A stretch of DNA of 64,000 bases, from the NCBI RefSeq assembly GCF_018860245.1, contig NZ_JAHKPD010000011.1:124001-188000 (forward strand), in the 5' to 3' direction. Under the pieces are notes generated by a model, which ran no database searches, had not been told where the DNA came from, and was given only the letters and a program-made list of their open reading frames with translations. Below are positions 16,470 through 24,246 of this stretch, piece by piece; position 1 is the first letter of the stretch, and the number at the start of each line of letters is the position of its first letter. Both the position numbers and the translations under genes were made by a program. This DNA comes from Pseudotamlana agarivorans (lineage in GTDB: Bacteria; Bacteroidota; Bacteroidia; Flavobacteriales; Flavobacteriaceae).

Positions 16470-18668
16470 TTGAAAGACTTATTACTCATCACGCCTCCAT
16501 TTACGCAACTCAACACCCCCTACCCTGCTACAGCCTATCTTAAAGGTTTTCTAAACACCAAAGGTATTAGTGCATTTCAAATGGATTTAGGTATTGAAGT
16601 GATCTTAGAATTATTCAAAAAAGAAACCTTTGAAGAACTTTTTGATTTGGCTTTTGAAAATAACCGCATTATTTCTGAAAATTGTCAACGTATCTACGCT
16701 TTAAAAGAGGCGTATTTAAAACCTTTAGACCAGGTCATTCAATTTTTACAAGGAAAGAATCAAACGCTTGCCAGACAAATTTGTACCGATAACTTTTTAC
16801 CACGTGCTTCACGGTTTAATCAGTTGGAAGATATGGACTGGGCTTTTGGGTCCATGGGATTTCAAGACAAAGCCAAACATATCGCTACTTTATACCTTGA
16901 AGATTTATCAGATTTTATTATTGAATGTATCGATGATAATTTTGGTTTTAGCAGATATGCTGAACGACTAGGCCAAAGTGCGAATAGCTTTGATGAGCTT
17001 TATGAACACCTCCAAGAACATCCTACTTATATTGATCAAATTACCATTGAAATTCTTGAAAAACAAATACAGGATATAAACCCCAAATTAATTTGTCTTT
17101 CAGTACCGTTTCCGGGGAATTTATATAGCGCGTTTCGATGTGCGCAATTCATAAAACAGCACTTTCCCAACATAAAAATTGCCATGGGTGGAGGATTCCC
17201 AAATACAGAATTACGTTCGGTTACCGATGTTAGAGTATTTGATTTTTTCGATTTCATCACTTTAGATGATGGTGAACTACCTATAGAATTATTGTTTCAA
17301 AACATAAATAACGCAATCAATAAGGATAGTGATAAACTTTATAAAAGAACGCTGTTATTAGAAAACGATATTGTAACCTATAAAAACAACAGCCTAAAAC
17401 CTGACTATAAACAGGTTGACATAGGTACACCAGATTATTCAGATTTACTTTTAGACCAGTACATCTCTGTGATTGAAATTGCAAATCCCATGCACAGTTT
17501 ATGGAGCGATGGCCGTTGGAACAAACTCACTATGGCGCACGGTTGCTACTGGGGCAAATGTACTTTTTGTGACATCTCTTTAGATTACATTAAAATTTAC
17601 GAACCCATTACAGCTAAGTTGTTAGTAGACCGTATGGAGCAAATAATAGCGCAAACCAACGAAACAGGGTTTCATTTTGTTGATGAAGCAGCGCCTCCTG
17701 CACTAATGCGAGCCTTAGCTTTAGAAATTATAAAGCGCAAAATTGCAGTAACTTGGTGGGCCAACATCAGATTTGAAAAGAACTTTACACACGACTTATG
17801 TCAACTACTAAAAGCTTCAGGGTGTATTGCTGTGTCTGGCGGATTAGAAGTGGCATCCGATCGATTATTAAAACTTATTGATAAAGGCGTTACCGTAGAA
17901 CAAGTGGCGCAGGTTACCAGAAATTTTACCGAATCCAATATCATGGTACATAGTTACCTCATGTATGGATACCCAACGCAAACCATACAAGAAACCGTAG
18001 ACAGCTTAGAAATGGTGCGTCAACTTTTTGAAATAGGGATCATTCAATCGGGTTTTTGGCATCAGTTTGCCTTAACAGCTCATAGTCCGATTGGGTTAGA
18101 ACCAAATAATTATCATATTACACCTAATTACAAAACGATCACTTTTGCAAACAATGATGTCGATTTCACTGATAATACAGGATTAGACCATTCACAATTT
18201 AGTTACGGATTAAAAAAATCATTATTTAATTTCATGCACGGTATTGGTTTTGAATTACCTCTACAAGACTGGTTTGATTTTAAAATTCCGAATACATCGA
18301 TCAAACAAGATTATATTTATGATTGTTTAGAACCTTCAGTTAATTTTAAAATAAAACCAAGAGCAAAGGTTGTTTGGTTAGGGACTCAACCCTTAGTGAC
18401 ATCACAATCAAAAACTAAAAAAGGCTATACCAATCATCAGCTGAAATTAAATTTTCATACCCAATCAGGTGCTTTTGAAATTGTATTACAAAAAGATTAT
18501 GGCGATTGGATTATAGGTATTCTTGAAAAACTTAAACCTATAAGCGACAAAACTCTAACAGTTTCGGATTTGAAAAAGGACTTTGAAACCCATTTTGAGG
18601 ATTTTGAATTGCTTTGGTTCTCAAAACCTATCACAACTTTAAAAGAAAATGGTTTGTTGGTTTTGTAA
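16470..18668 (+). CDS. Cobalamin-binding-type radical SAM protein with a CX4CX2C motif
   Basis: 732 residues if the TTG at 16470 is the start. The alternative TTG at 16446 lies inside a TATATTTG promoter box, and the family-like N-terminus LLLITPPFTQLNTPYPA follows 16470 closely. The N-terminal ~280 residues resemble B12-binding Rossmann domains of BchE-type enzymes (LICLSVPFPGNLYSAFRCA, MGGGFPNTEL). The radical-SAM part has CYWGKCTFC, which is CX4CX2C rather than the usual CX3CX2C, then GGLEVASDRLL and LMYGYPTQT. Methyltransfer or ring chemistry is typical of the class; the substrate is unknown. No corrinoid or partner gene is adjacent. Confidence 0.82.
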   Translation: MKDLLLITPPFTQLNTPYPATAYLKGFLNTKGISAFQMDLGIEVILELFKKETFEELFDLAFENNRIISENCQRIYALKEAYLKPLDQVIQFLQGKNQTLARQICTDNFLPRASRFNQLEDMDWAFGSMGFQDKAKHIATLYLEDLSDFIIECIDDNFGFSRYAERLGQSANSFDELYEHLQEHPTYIDQITIEILEKQIQDINPKLICLSVPFPGNLYSAFRCAQFIKQHFPNIKIAMGGGFPNTELRSVTDVRVFDFFDFITLDDGELPIELLFQNINNAINKDSDKLYKRTLLLENDIVTYKNNSLKPDYKQVDIGTPDYSDLLLDQYISVIEIANPMHSLWSDGRWNKLTMAHGCYWGKCTFCDISLDYIKIYEPITAKLLVDRMEQIIAQTNETGFHFVDEAAPPALMRALALEIIKRKIAVTWWANIRFEKNFTHDLCQLLKASGCIAVSGGLEVASDRLLKLIDKGVTVEQVAQVTRNFTESNIMVHSYLMYGYPTQTIQETVDSLEMVRQLFEIGIIQSGFWHQFALTAHSPIGLEPNNYHITPNYKTITFANNDVDFTDNTGLDHSQFSYGLKKSLFNFMHGIGFELPLQDWFDFKIPNTSIKQDYIYDCLEPSVNFKIKPRAKVVWLGTQPLVTSQSKTKKGYTNHQLKLNFHTQSGAFEIVLQKDYGDWIIGILEKLKPISDKTLTVSDLKKDFETHFEDFELLWFSKPITTLKENGLLVL

Positions 18669-18703
18669 TCAAGATAGTATAGAGAACCCAACGCATTTTC
18701 AGT

Positions 18704-18711
18704 TATCTTTG
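18704..18711 (+). promoter_or_regulatory. -7 promoter box of the DEAD-box helicase gene
   Basis: TATCTTTG, exact TAnnTTTG match, 16 bases before the helicase ATG and after the radical-SAM stop. No -33 box identified. Confidence 0.5.
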
Positions 18712-18727
18712 TAGCAAATTATTATTC

Positions 18728-19969
18728 ATGTCATTTAAAGATTTAAAACTTAATAGACCACTTTTAAGAGCTGTAGCTGAAGCTGGATACGATAACCCTA
18801 CTTTAGTTCAAGAAAAAACTATTCCTTTAATTTTAGGAAAAAGGGATATTATTGTTTCGGCACAAACTGGTACTGGAAAAACAGCAGCTTTTGCATTGCC
18901 TATACTACAATCTTTATTTGACAGACAAGATGCGCCTAAAAAAGGTAAACAAGTTAAGGCTTTGATAATTAGTCCAACGCGTGAATTAGCATCACAAATT
19001 GAAGAAAATTTTAAAACCTATAGCACCTATACTAACCTTAGAACGGCGGTTGTTTTTGGAGGTATCTCAATAGAACCACAAAAAGAAGTCCTTAAAAAAG
19101 GGATAGATATATTAATCGCTACCCCTGGTCGTTTGTTAGACTTGCACAAACAAGATTTTGTAAACCTAGACTATGTTGAAACCTTGGTTTTAGATGAAGC
19201 AGATTTGATGCTAGATATGGGATTTATAGATGATGTTAAAAAAATTGAACGCCTTTGCACCAAAGAAAAGCAAGTATTGTTATTTTCTGCAACGATACCT
19301 TATAAGGTGGAACAATTAGCGAACTCCATTTTAACAAATCCAGAGCGTATTGAAGTTGCACAGAACTCTTCAACCTCTAAAAATGTTAATCAATTGCTTT
19401 ATTTTGTTCCAAAAAAGAGTAAAATAGAATTGTGTCTACATTTATTAAGAAATACAATTAAGGGTAACATCATCATTTTTAGACGTACCAAATATGGTGT
19501 TGATAAACTTGAAAAAACACTACTGAATAATGGTTACAAAGCTGATAGTATTCATGGTGACAAAAGCCAGACAGCTAGACAAGATGCCTTGGATAGGTTC
19601 AAAAAAGGAGACGTAAACATATTAATTGCAACAGATGTTGCGGCTAGAGGCATTGACATTAACAATTTAGATGCCGTTGTTAATTTCGACCTGCCAAACA
19701 TTCCAGAAACTTACGTACATCGAATAGGACGAACGGCAAGAGCAGGAAATACAGGAATGGCTTATTCTCTTTGTTCTGCAGATGAAAAAACCTATGTTCA
19801 AACCATCCAACAACTCATTCAATTGCAGTTGGATGTGATTGACCAACACCCCTACCCTTTAGATCCAAAAGCAAAACCTATTGTGCATAAATCTAAAAAA
19901 ACAGGTAGCAAGCATAAAAAAGGTCGTAAAAGTGAAGCTTCAAAAAAGAAGAAGAAACGCTGGTATTAA
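18728..19969 (+). CDS. DEAD-box RNA helicase
   Basis: 413 residues. All motifs are visible: Q motif region before AQTGTGKTAAFALP (motif I), PTRELASQ (Ia), DEAD (II), SAT (III), GDKSQTARQ-type motif IV region, and HRIGRTARAG (VI). The short C-terminal tail is strongly basic (repeated Lys/Ser) and is probably an RNA-binding extension as in RhlE-type enzymes. It remodels RNA or ribosome assembly intermediates in the cytoplasm. ATG start, with a TATCTTTG -7 box just upstream. It converges with the dipeptidase gene, only 13 bases apart. Confidence 0.93.
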   Translation: MSFKDLKLNRPLLRAVAEAGYDNPTLVQEKTIPLILGKRDIIVSAQTGTGKTAAFALPILQSLFDRQDAPKKGKQVKALIISPTRELASQIEENFKTYSTYTNLRTAVVFGGISIEPQKEVLKKGIDILIATPGRLLDLHKQDFVNLDYVETLVLDEADLMLDMGFIDDVKKIERLCTKEKQVLLFSATIPYKVEQLANSILTNPERIEVAQNSSTSKNVNQLLYFVPKKSKIELCLHLLRNTIKGNIIIFRRTKYGVDKLEKTLLNNGYKADSIHGDKSQTARQDALDRFKKGDVNILIATDVAARGIDINNLDAVVNFDLPNIPETYVHRIGRTARAGNTGMAYSLCSADEKTYVQTIQQLIQLQLDVIDQHPYPLDPKAKPIVHKSKKTGSKHKKGRKSEASKKKKKRWY

Positions 19970-19982
19970 AAGAAAACTACAA

Positions 19983-20648
19983 TTATTCTATAGGGAAATC
20001 AAAGTAAGTATTCGGAAATGGCTCATGACGTAATGTGTAATGCCACCACTCTTTCGAATACCCTCTAAAGCCATATTTCAACATCAAATCATGTAATAGC
20101 TTTCTATTCTTTTTTTGTTGTTTTGTAATTCCTTGATGGTTATACCATGAAATGGGGCCAAAAAAATCAAATGGACTGCCCATATCTAAAGGCTCACCCG
20201 TCATCCCATCAATTATAGTTAAATCAAGAGTACTACCTCTACTATGACCGGAATGACTTGAAATATACTGCTGCTTAAATAAATATTTCTTTTTTATATG
20301 AGGATAGAAGACCTGCTTTGTCAAAGTGTCATTTACCTCCCTTGCCCACATTACAAAATGATCTACAGCGCGCTGTGGCCTGTAACCATCATAAACTTTT
20401 AAGCATAAGTTCTGCATTTGTAAATCATCATTTACATTTTTAAGAGCTTGAGCCGCTTTTTTAGTTAATATCAAATGGTTACCATGATACCCATTCACAG
20501 GCTTACCAACAAAATTATTAGCCGTATTGTATCGTAATTCAACGTCCAAATCAGGAATAATATCCTTAACATACACAAAACCTTCTGGAAGTTGAGCTAA
20601 GAGTTTAATAGAAAGGAAACAAAAAAGGATAAAAATCTTTAACTTCAT
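19983..20648 (-). CDS. D-alanyl-D-alanine dipeptidase (VanX/DdpX family, M15D)
   Basis: 221 residues with an N-terminal signal peptide ending near LLAQ (residue 19), so periplasmic. Zinc ligands His135, Asp142 (in SGHSRGSTLD) and His203 (in EWWHY) and the catalytic Glu200 are present; Arg90 in YDGYRPQ matches the transition-state Arg. VanX-type enzymes cleave D-Ala-D-Ala; without VanA/VanH neighbours a role in peptidoglycan turnover or nutrient recovery is more likely than vancomycin resistance. ATG start. Confidence 0.9.
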   Translation of the reverse strand: MKLKIFILFCFLSIKLLAQLPEGFVYVKDIIPDLDVELRYNTANNFVGKPVNGYHGNHLILTKKAAQALKNVNDDLQMQNLCLKVYDGYRPQRAVDHFVMWAREVNDTLTKQVFYPHIKKKYLFKQQYISSHSGHSRGSTLDLTIIDGMTGEPLDMGSPFDFFGPISWYNHQGITKQQKKNRKLLHDLMLKYGFRGYSKEWWHYTLRHEPFPNTYFDFPIE

Positions 20649-20789
20649 TTGAGTTGTTATTTCTGCGAATTTAGAAAATAATTAAGCACATATAAAAGTA
20701 GATCTATCATAAATTAATTAATGACTGCCATTGTTTCTTGTTTTTCCCAATAGAAATAGCAAGCTCAATAATTTAACAATAGAGCATAA

Positions 20790-20876
20790 AAAAACCGAGC
20801 TCCCTCAAACTCGGTTTCTTATCAATTTGCTCTTTGTTTTATGAAGTTCGATTTGGGGTCGCCATATCAACAACAT
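20790..20876 (-). ncRNA. Candidate small RNA or tiny mRNA with terminator
   Basis: On the minus strand an AATATTTG box (20881-20888, one mismatch to TAnnTTTG) is followed by about 85 bases ending in hairpin AAACCGAG / CTCGGTTT and a T run. It contains an eight-codon ORF (20865-20839) reading MATPNRTS. Whether it is a regulatory RNA, a micro-peptide or nothing cannot be settled by eye. Confidence 0.3.
20792..20817 (-). terminator. Terminator-like hairpin, minus strand
   Basis: Stem AAACCGAG / CTCGGTTT with a ten-base loop; the T run lies on the minus-strand side. Confidence 0.65.
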
Positions 20877-21195
20877 ATTGCAAATATTAATTAATTAATC
20901 CATTGAACTAAAAAAAATATATTATTTAGTACACTTCAAATATAAGAATACTTTCCTAATTAAAACGATTAAATACCATTATTTTCGATTAAATACATAA
21001 ATACTTAACATTTGTATCTAAAAAATTCACATAAACAGAGAAACACCCTACAAAACATGGCGTTTATCCAGAAAGCTTAGTAAAATAGAGCAGAACAAAT
21101 TGTTATGTTTAAAATCTGAAAGAGGCTCAAAATACTTCTTTTGCCACTGCGTTATGTTGGATTTAAGTCTAATTAATAGAGAATAAGGTTTAAAC

Positions 21196-21249
21196 ATGAA
21201 CACAGAATCACGGAAGTCCACAATAACACGAAATGTAAATCTGCTATAA
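21196..21249 (+). CDS. Possible 17-residue peptide gene
   Basis: ATG ORF encoding MNTESRKSTITRNVNLL, preceded by the purine-rich GAATAAGG about 7 bases upstream and followed after three bases by a perfect hairpin terminator. Only the arrangement supports it; no family is recognised. Confidence 0.2.
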   Translation: MNTESRKSTITRNVNLL

Positions 21250-21252
21250 ATG

Positions 21253-21284
21253 GAAAAAGCACCCTTTAAAAAAGGTGCTTTTTC
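21253..21284. terminator. Perfect bidirectional hairpin terminator
   Basis: GAAAAAGCACC / GGTGCTTTTTC, 11 perfect pairs with a ten-base loop and T-rich ends on both strands. No established gene ends next to it. Confidence 0.7.
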
Positions 21285-21526
21285 ACTAACTAACCAACCA
21301 AAAATATGAATTGCACCTACAAGTTTAAAGTAACCACTCAATAAACTATAACATAAATGCATTCGTATAATGAATAGCAATACCTGTGCCAAAATAATTA
21401 TTGTCATTTTGTTTTGTGATTACTTTAACAAGTGTACAAATGCTGTTACACCTTAAAATAGTCTCACTATTTAGTTTATAAAAATTAATTATTAGATATT
21501 TGCGCTTTATTAAATAACTCCAATTC

Positions 21527-22222
21527 ATGAAAAAAATTTCAATACTTCTATTAGCTACCATTCTACTGTCTTGTGGTGGAAACGACCATGATTTAACTGT
21601 AAAAACACATATAAAAGGCCTTAAAAAAGGTACCGTTTACTTAAAAAAAGTGCAAGACACAGTTTTAATAACCGTAGACTCGGTAATTGTTAATGGTAAT
21701 TCAAGTTTTGAACTACATAGTAAAATAGAATCGCCTGAAATGTTTTATTTAGACCTAGACAAAAAAAGCTCTGAACAAGATCGTATCGGATTCTTTGCAG
21801 ATAAAGGTATAACGGAAATTAACACGACAGTTAAAAATTTTGTTTACGATGCCAATATTAAAGGTTCAAAGCAACAAGAAGTTTTAGAAAATTATAAAGC
21901 ACTTATTTCTAAAGTTAACAATAGGAATTTAGAAATCATAAAAGAGAAATTTGAAGCTCAAATAGCAAAAGACACTTTAAAATATGAAGCGCTTCAGAAA
22001 GAAGAAAATAGCTCTTTAAGAAGAAAATATCTCTACACAGTTAATTTTGCTCTCCAGAACAAGGATAGCGAAGTTGCTCCTTTTTTAGCTTTATCTGAAA
22101 TTTACAACGCACGAATCGATTTATTAGATACCATCAACAAGTCTTTAACCCCAAAAGTAAAAGACTCAAAATATGGAAAAGAATTAGAAAAATTTGTTAC
22201 AGTTATTAAAGCGAGTAAATAA
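21527..22222 (+). CDS. DUF4369-type lipoprotein
   Basis: 231 residues. Signal peptide with lipobox LLLSC (Cys16). The N-terminal ~100 residues have the DUF4369 pattern: beta strands with KGLKKGTVYLKK, DSVIVNGNSSFELHS and FADKG. In the phylum this domain often precedes a thioredoxin-like domain, but here the C-terminal part is a charged helical region without a CxxC motif, so it is not an AhpC/TSA protein. Probably periplasm-facing and membrane-anchored. A GATATTTG box about 30 bases upstream resembles a -7 element. Function unknown. Confidence 0.75.
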   Translation: MKKISILLLATILLSCGGNDHDLTVKTHIKGLKKGTVYLKKVQDTVLITVDSVIVNGNSSFELHSKIESPEMFYLDLDKKSSEQDRIGFFADKGITEINTTVKNFVYDANIKGSKQQEVLENYKALISKVNNRNLEIIKEKFEAQIAKDTLKYEALQKEENSSLRRKYLYTVNFALQNKDSEVAPFLALSEIYNARIDLLDTINKSLTPKVKDSKYGKELEKFVTVIKASK

Positions 22223-22251
22223 TAATTTTTATTCAAAAATTTAAACAAAAT

Positions 22252-22384
22252 AGAGGCTGTAAAAAAAGTATTAAAGTACGTTATTCTGAATTTATTCCAG
22301 AATCGCATCATCTTGATAACCAATCATTATGATAACCAGAATCAAGTTCAGGTTGACGAAAACTTTACTATTTAGACAGCCTCT
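22252..22384 (+). repeat. Dispersed inverted-repeat element, long copy
   Basis: A 133-base element bounded by AGAGGCTGT and ACAGCCTCT. Its two arms match, in reverse orientation, the two halves of the 82-base element at 15129-15210; this copy has an extra ~50-base centre that contains its own repeats (GATAACCA, CCAGAATC/GAATTTATTCCAG). Lies directly after the DUF4369 gene. MITE-like or REP-like. Confidence 0.7.
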
Positions 22385-22536
22385 TTTTGTTTATAAGTGT
22401 ATCGAAAACGAATAAGGTCTTAAATAATTGATGAGATGTTTTCAAACTCCCTAAGAAATCGACAAAATTGATGACTCCTAGCGGTATTCAATCGAAGTGG
22501 TTAAGAAGATCAATATTTTAAAAAAAGGCATAAAAA

Positions 22537-22557
22537 AACCCCACTTAAAGTGAGGTT
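22537..22557 (-). terminator. Terminator of the tRNA-Thr unit
   Basis: Minus-strand stem AACCTCAC / GTGGGGTT (one G-T pair) with a T run, directly downstream of tRNA-Thr. Confidence 0.75.
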
Positions 22558-22563
22558 TTTTTG

Positions 22564-22637
22564 AGCCGATGGAGGGACTCGAACCCACGACCTGCTGATT
22601 ACAAATCAGCTGCTCTAGCCAGCTGAGCTACATCGGC
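22564..22637 (-). tRNA. tRNA-Thr (anticodon UGU), first copy
   Basis: 74-base cloverleaf on the minus strand: acceptor GCCGATG/CATCGGC, D arm GCTCAGCTGG, anticodon stem GCTGA/TCAGC with loop TTTGTAA (anticodon TGT), and T arm with GGTTCGAGTCC. CCA is not encoded. It is identical to the copy at 40224-40297, but here stands alone with its own promoter (22652-22681) and terminator. Confidence 0.97.
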
Positions 22638-22651
22638 TTATTTAACGGGTG

Positions 22652-22681
22652 CAAATATAATCGCAATTTTATTAATTGCAA
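22652..22681 (-). promoter_or_regulatory. Promoter of tRNA-Thr (first copy)
   Basis: Minus strand TTG (22679-22681), 19-base spacer, TATATTTG (22652-22659): a full consensus match, with the tRNA 5' end 14 bases past the -7 box. Confidence 0.75.
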
Positions 22682-22699
22682 GCATTCCGTTAAAAAATT

Positions 22700-22966
22700 T
22701 TATCCTAACGTATTAATTTTTTCAATTAAAGCACGTCCCTTAGTTTCTAACTCGGCGTTAATTGCTTTAAAATGAGCTTTTGGGTTCTCATTTTTTGTGT
22801 TTACCTTAACGATAAGTTCGTCAAATGTTTTGATGGCTTCATCAATAATTGCTTCACTCTTTTTTGTGTCTTTGTCGGTGTTTGAATATTCCCAAACATA
22901 AACCGCTTCTATAATATCACCTAAAACGAAATTAATATCCTTTTTTAGGTTTCTAACATTTGCCAT
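22700..22966 (-). CDS. Small charged helical protein of unknown function
   Basis: 88 residues, acidic and lysine-rich, predicted all-helical, no signal peptide or cysteine. It begins MANVRNLKKDINFVLGDIIE and ends with a coiled region ending in IEKINTLG. Comparable short proteins are widespread in Flavobacteriaceae, but I know no function. ATG start; it lies upstream of the tRNA-Thr unit and is monocistronic. Confidence 0.65.
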   Translation of the reverse strand: MANVRNLKKDINFVLGDIIEAVYVWEYSNTDKDTKKSEAIIDEAIKTFDELIVKVNTKNENPKAHFKAINAELETKGRALIEKINTLG

Positions 22967-23096
22967 AATTTCTTAATTTATTTTGGGCAAAATTACATAT
23001 AAACTTCCAATAGACCGCTTTTTTAAGATATATTTTAGAGTCTAATTACGAGTCACTAAGCTTAAAAAAGTTTATGTATATGTAGGTTTAATGTAT

Positions 23097-23507
23097 TTAT
23101 TCACCTGAATATCGCACAAAATTTCGAGGCGTTTCGTAAAGTGTAATTTCTAAGTCTAAATTAGCGGCTAGTTTTGGTTTTAACTTATTATAAATTACGA
23201 CAGCAATATTTTCGGCAGTAGGATTTAAGTCTTTAAATTCTAAAACTTCAAGATTTAGATTTTTATGATCAAAAACCGCTTCTATTTCATCTTCTATAAG
23301 GCTCTTTAGAATCTTGGCGTCTACAACAAAGCCCGTTTCCTTATCAATTTCACCAGTAACACTAACAATAAGCTCATAATTATGACCATGAAAATTTGGG
23401 TTATTACACTTTCCGAAAACTTCATCGTTTTTTTCAAAACTCCAATCTTTCCTGTACAACCTGTGGGCGGCATTAAAATGTGCTTTTCGACTTAGCGTTG
23501 CTCTCAT
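23097..23507 (-). CDS. 6-pyruvoyl-tetrahydropterin synthase / QueD family protein
   Basis: 136 residues. Zinc ligands His15 (HFNAAHR), His40 and His42 (FHGHNYEL) and the catalytic Cys34 (GKCNNPN) are present, as is the closing Glu in ETPRNFVRYSGE. The CNNPNxHGHNY block looks more like animal-type PTPS than the CxxxHGH of canonical QueD, so the product could be a tetrahydropterin or the preQ0 precursor 6-carboxytetrahydropterin. Its ATG overlaps the stop of the upstream idi gene by four bases, showing coupling to isoprenoid idi, not to queC/queE. Confidence 0.85.
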   Translation of the reverse strand: MRATLSRKAHFNAAHRLYRKDWSFEKNDEVFGKCNNPNFHGHNYELIVSVTGEIDKETGFVVDAKILKSLIEDEIEAVFDHKNLNLEVLEFKDLNPTAENIAVVIYNKLKPKLAANLDLEITLYETPRNFVRYSGE

Positions 23508-24028
23508 GAATTTATCTTTATATTATCGTAGAATTTATCGAAAATAACTTTAAACCAAGCCGTATAAATTTCTGGTTGAACCTCAATATCTTTCTTTACT
23601 GCTTCCAAAGACATCCATTTCCAACTTTCAACTTCATCCGGGTTAATATTTGGTTCGCCATTATATGTTCCTAGCATAATATGATCGTATTCATGCTCGG
23701 TCAAACCATTATCGAATGGCGCCTTATAAATAAATGAAATTGACTCCTCTAACTCTACAACAAAGCCCATTTCTTCTTGTAAACGGCGCTTACCTGCCTC
23801 CAAATTTGATTCACCATCACGCTGATGACTGCAACATGTATTTGTCCACAATCCTGGAGTATGATATTTTCCTAAAGCACGTTGCTGTAACATCAATTCA
23901 TTCTGGTCATTAAATACAAAGACCGAAAAGGCACGATGTAACAAGGCTTTTTCATGCGCTTCCATTTTTGGCATTAAACCAATTTTTTCATCCTTTTCGT
24001 TAACAAGTATTACTTCTTCTTCTTTCAT
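23504..24028 (-). CDS. idi: Isopentenyl-diphosphate delta-isomerase, type 1
   Basis: 174 residues of Nudix-fold type I IDI. The active-site Cys lies in TNTCCSHQ (residues 63-70) and the second catalytic acid in EHEYDH near residue 115; metal-binding His residues in LHRAFS and CSH are present. It converts IPP to DMAPP for isoprenoid, quinone and carotenoid synthesis. ATG start. It overlaps the PTPS-family gene by four bases, a two-gene operon. Confidence 0.94.
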   Translation of the reverse strand: MKEEEVILVNEKDEKIGLMPKMEAHEKALLHRAFSVFVFNDQNELMLQQRALGKYHTPGLWTNTCCSHQRDGESNLEAGKRRLQEEMGFVVELEESISFIYKAPFDNGLTEHEYDHIMLGTYNGEPNINPDEVESWKWMSLEAVKKDIEVQPEIYTAWFKVIFDKFYDNIKINS

Positions 24029-24194
24029 CTAATAATTTCTATTCGCCAATTATGTGAGAATCCAAATTTGAACAACACTAGGAAATCAAGGTTTGCAAAC
24101 TGGAGTACACACTTCATTAAAAACAAAAATACCAAGTATATTTTGAATAGCATTATGAATGCAATTAGAATTTTAAAAAGTACCTTCAACTTCC

Positions 24195-24223
24195 TTTCTT
24201 ATTGAAGTTTAATAGTATCTTTG
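24195..24223 (+). promoter_or_regulatory. Promoter of prfC
   Basis: TTTC (24195-24198), 17-base spacer, TATCTTTG (24216-24223), exact -7 match. It lies downstream of the first in-frame start at 24202, which is therefore not used. Confidence 0.65.
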
Positions 24224-24246
24224 CAACCCATTTTGCAACAAAATTT

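Larger units (their letters stand above)
20649..21526. other. 880-base gene-poor region with hairpins
   Basis: No protein gene that I can support. Two clear hairpins occur: 20792-20817, which looks like a minus-strand terminator, and 21253-21284, a perfect bidirectional one. A possible ~85-nt minus-strand transcript precedes the first, and a 17-codon plus-strand ORF (21196-21249) ends three bases before the second. The rest is AT-rich with no recognisable features. Confidence 0.5.

Noticed and set aside
19983-20648. VanX-like protein as vancomycin resistance determinant
   Set aside because: No vanH, vanA or vanRS nearby; the signal peptide points to periplasmic peptide turnover.
21048-21561. 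Two overlapping minus-strand ORFs of 119 and 71 codons
   Set aside because: Composition is AT-driven with no family similarity, no ribosome site, and a perfect hairpin (21253-21284) lies inside the first.
22385-22500. Open minus-strand frame after the long repeat element
   Set aside because: About 35 codons, no start codon and no recognisable similarity; left as unassigned intergenic DNA.
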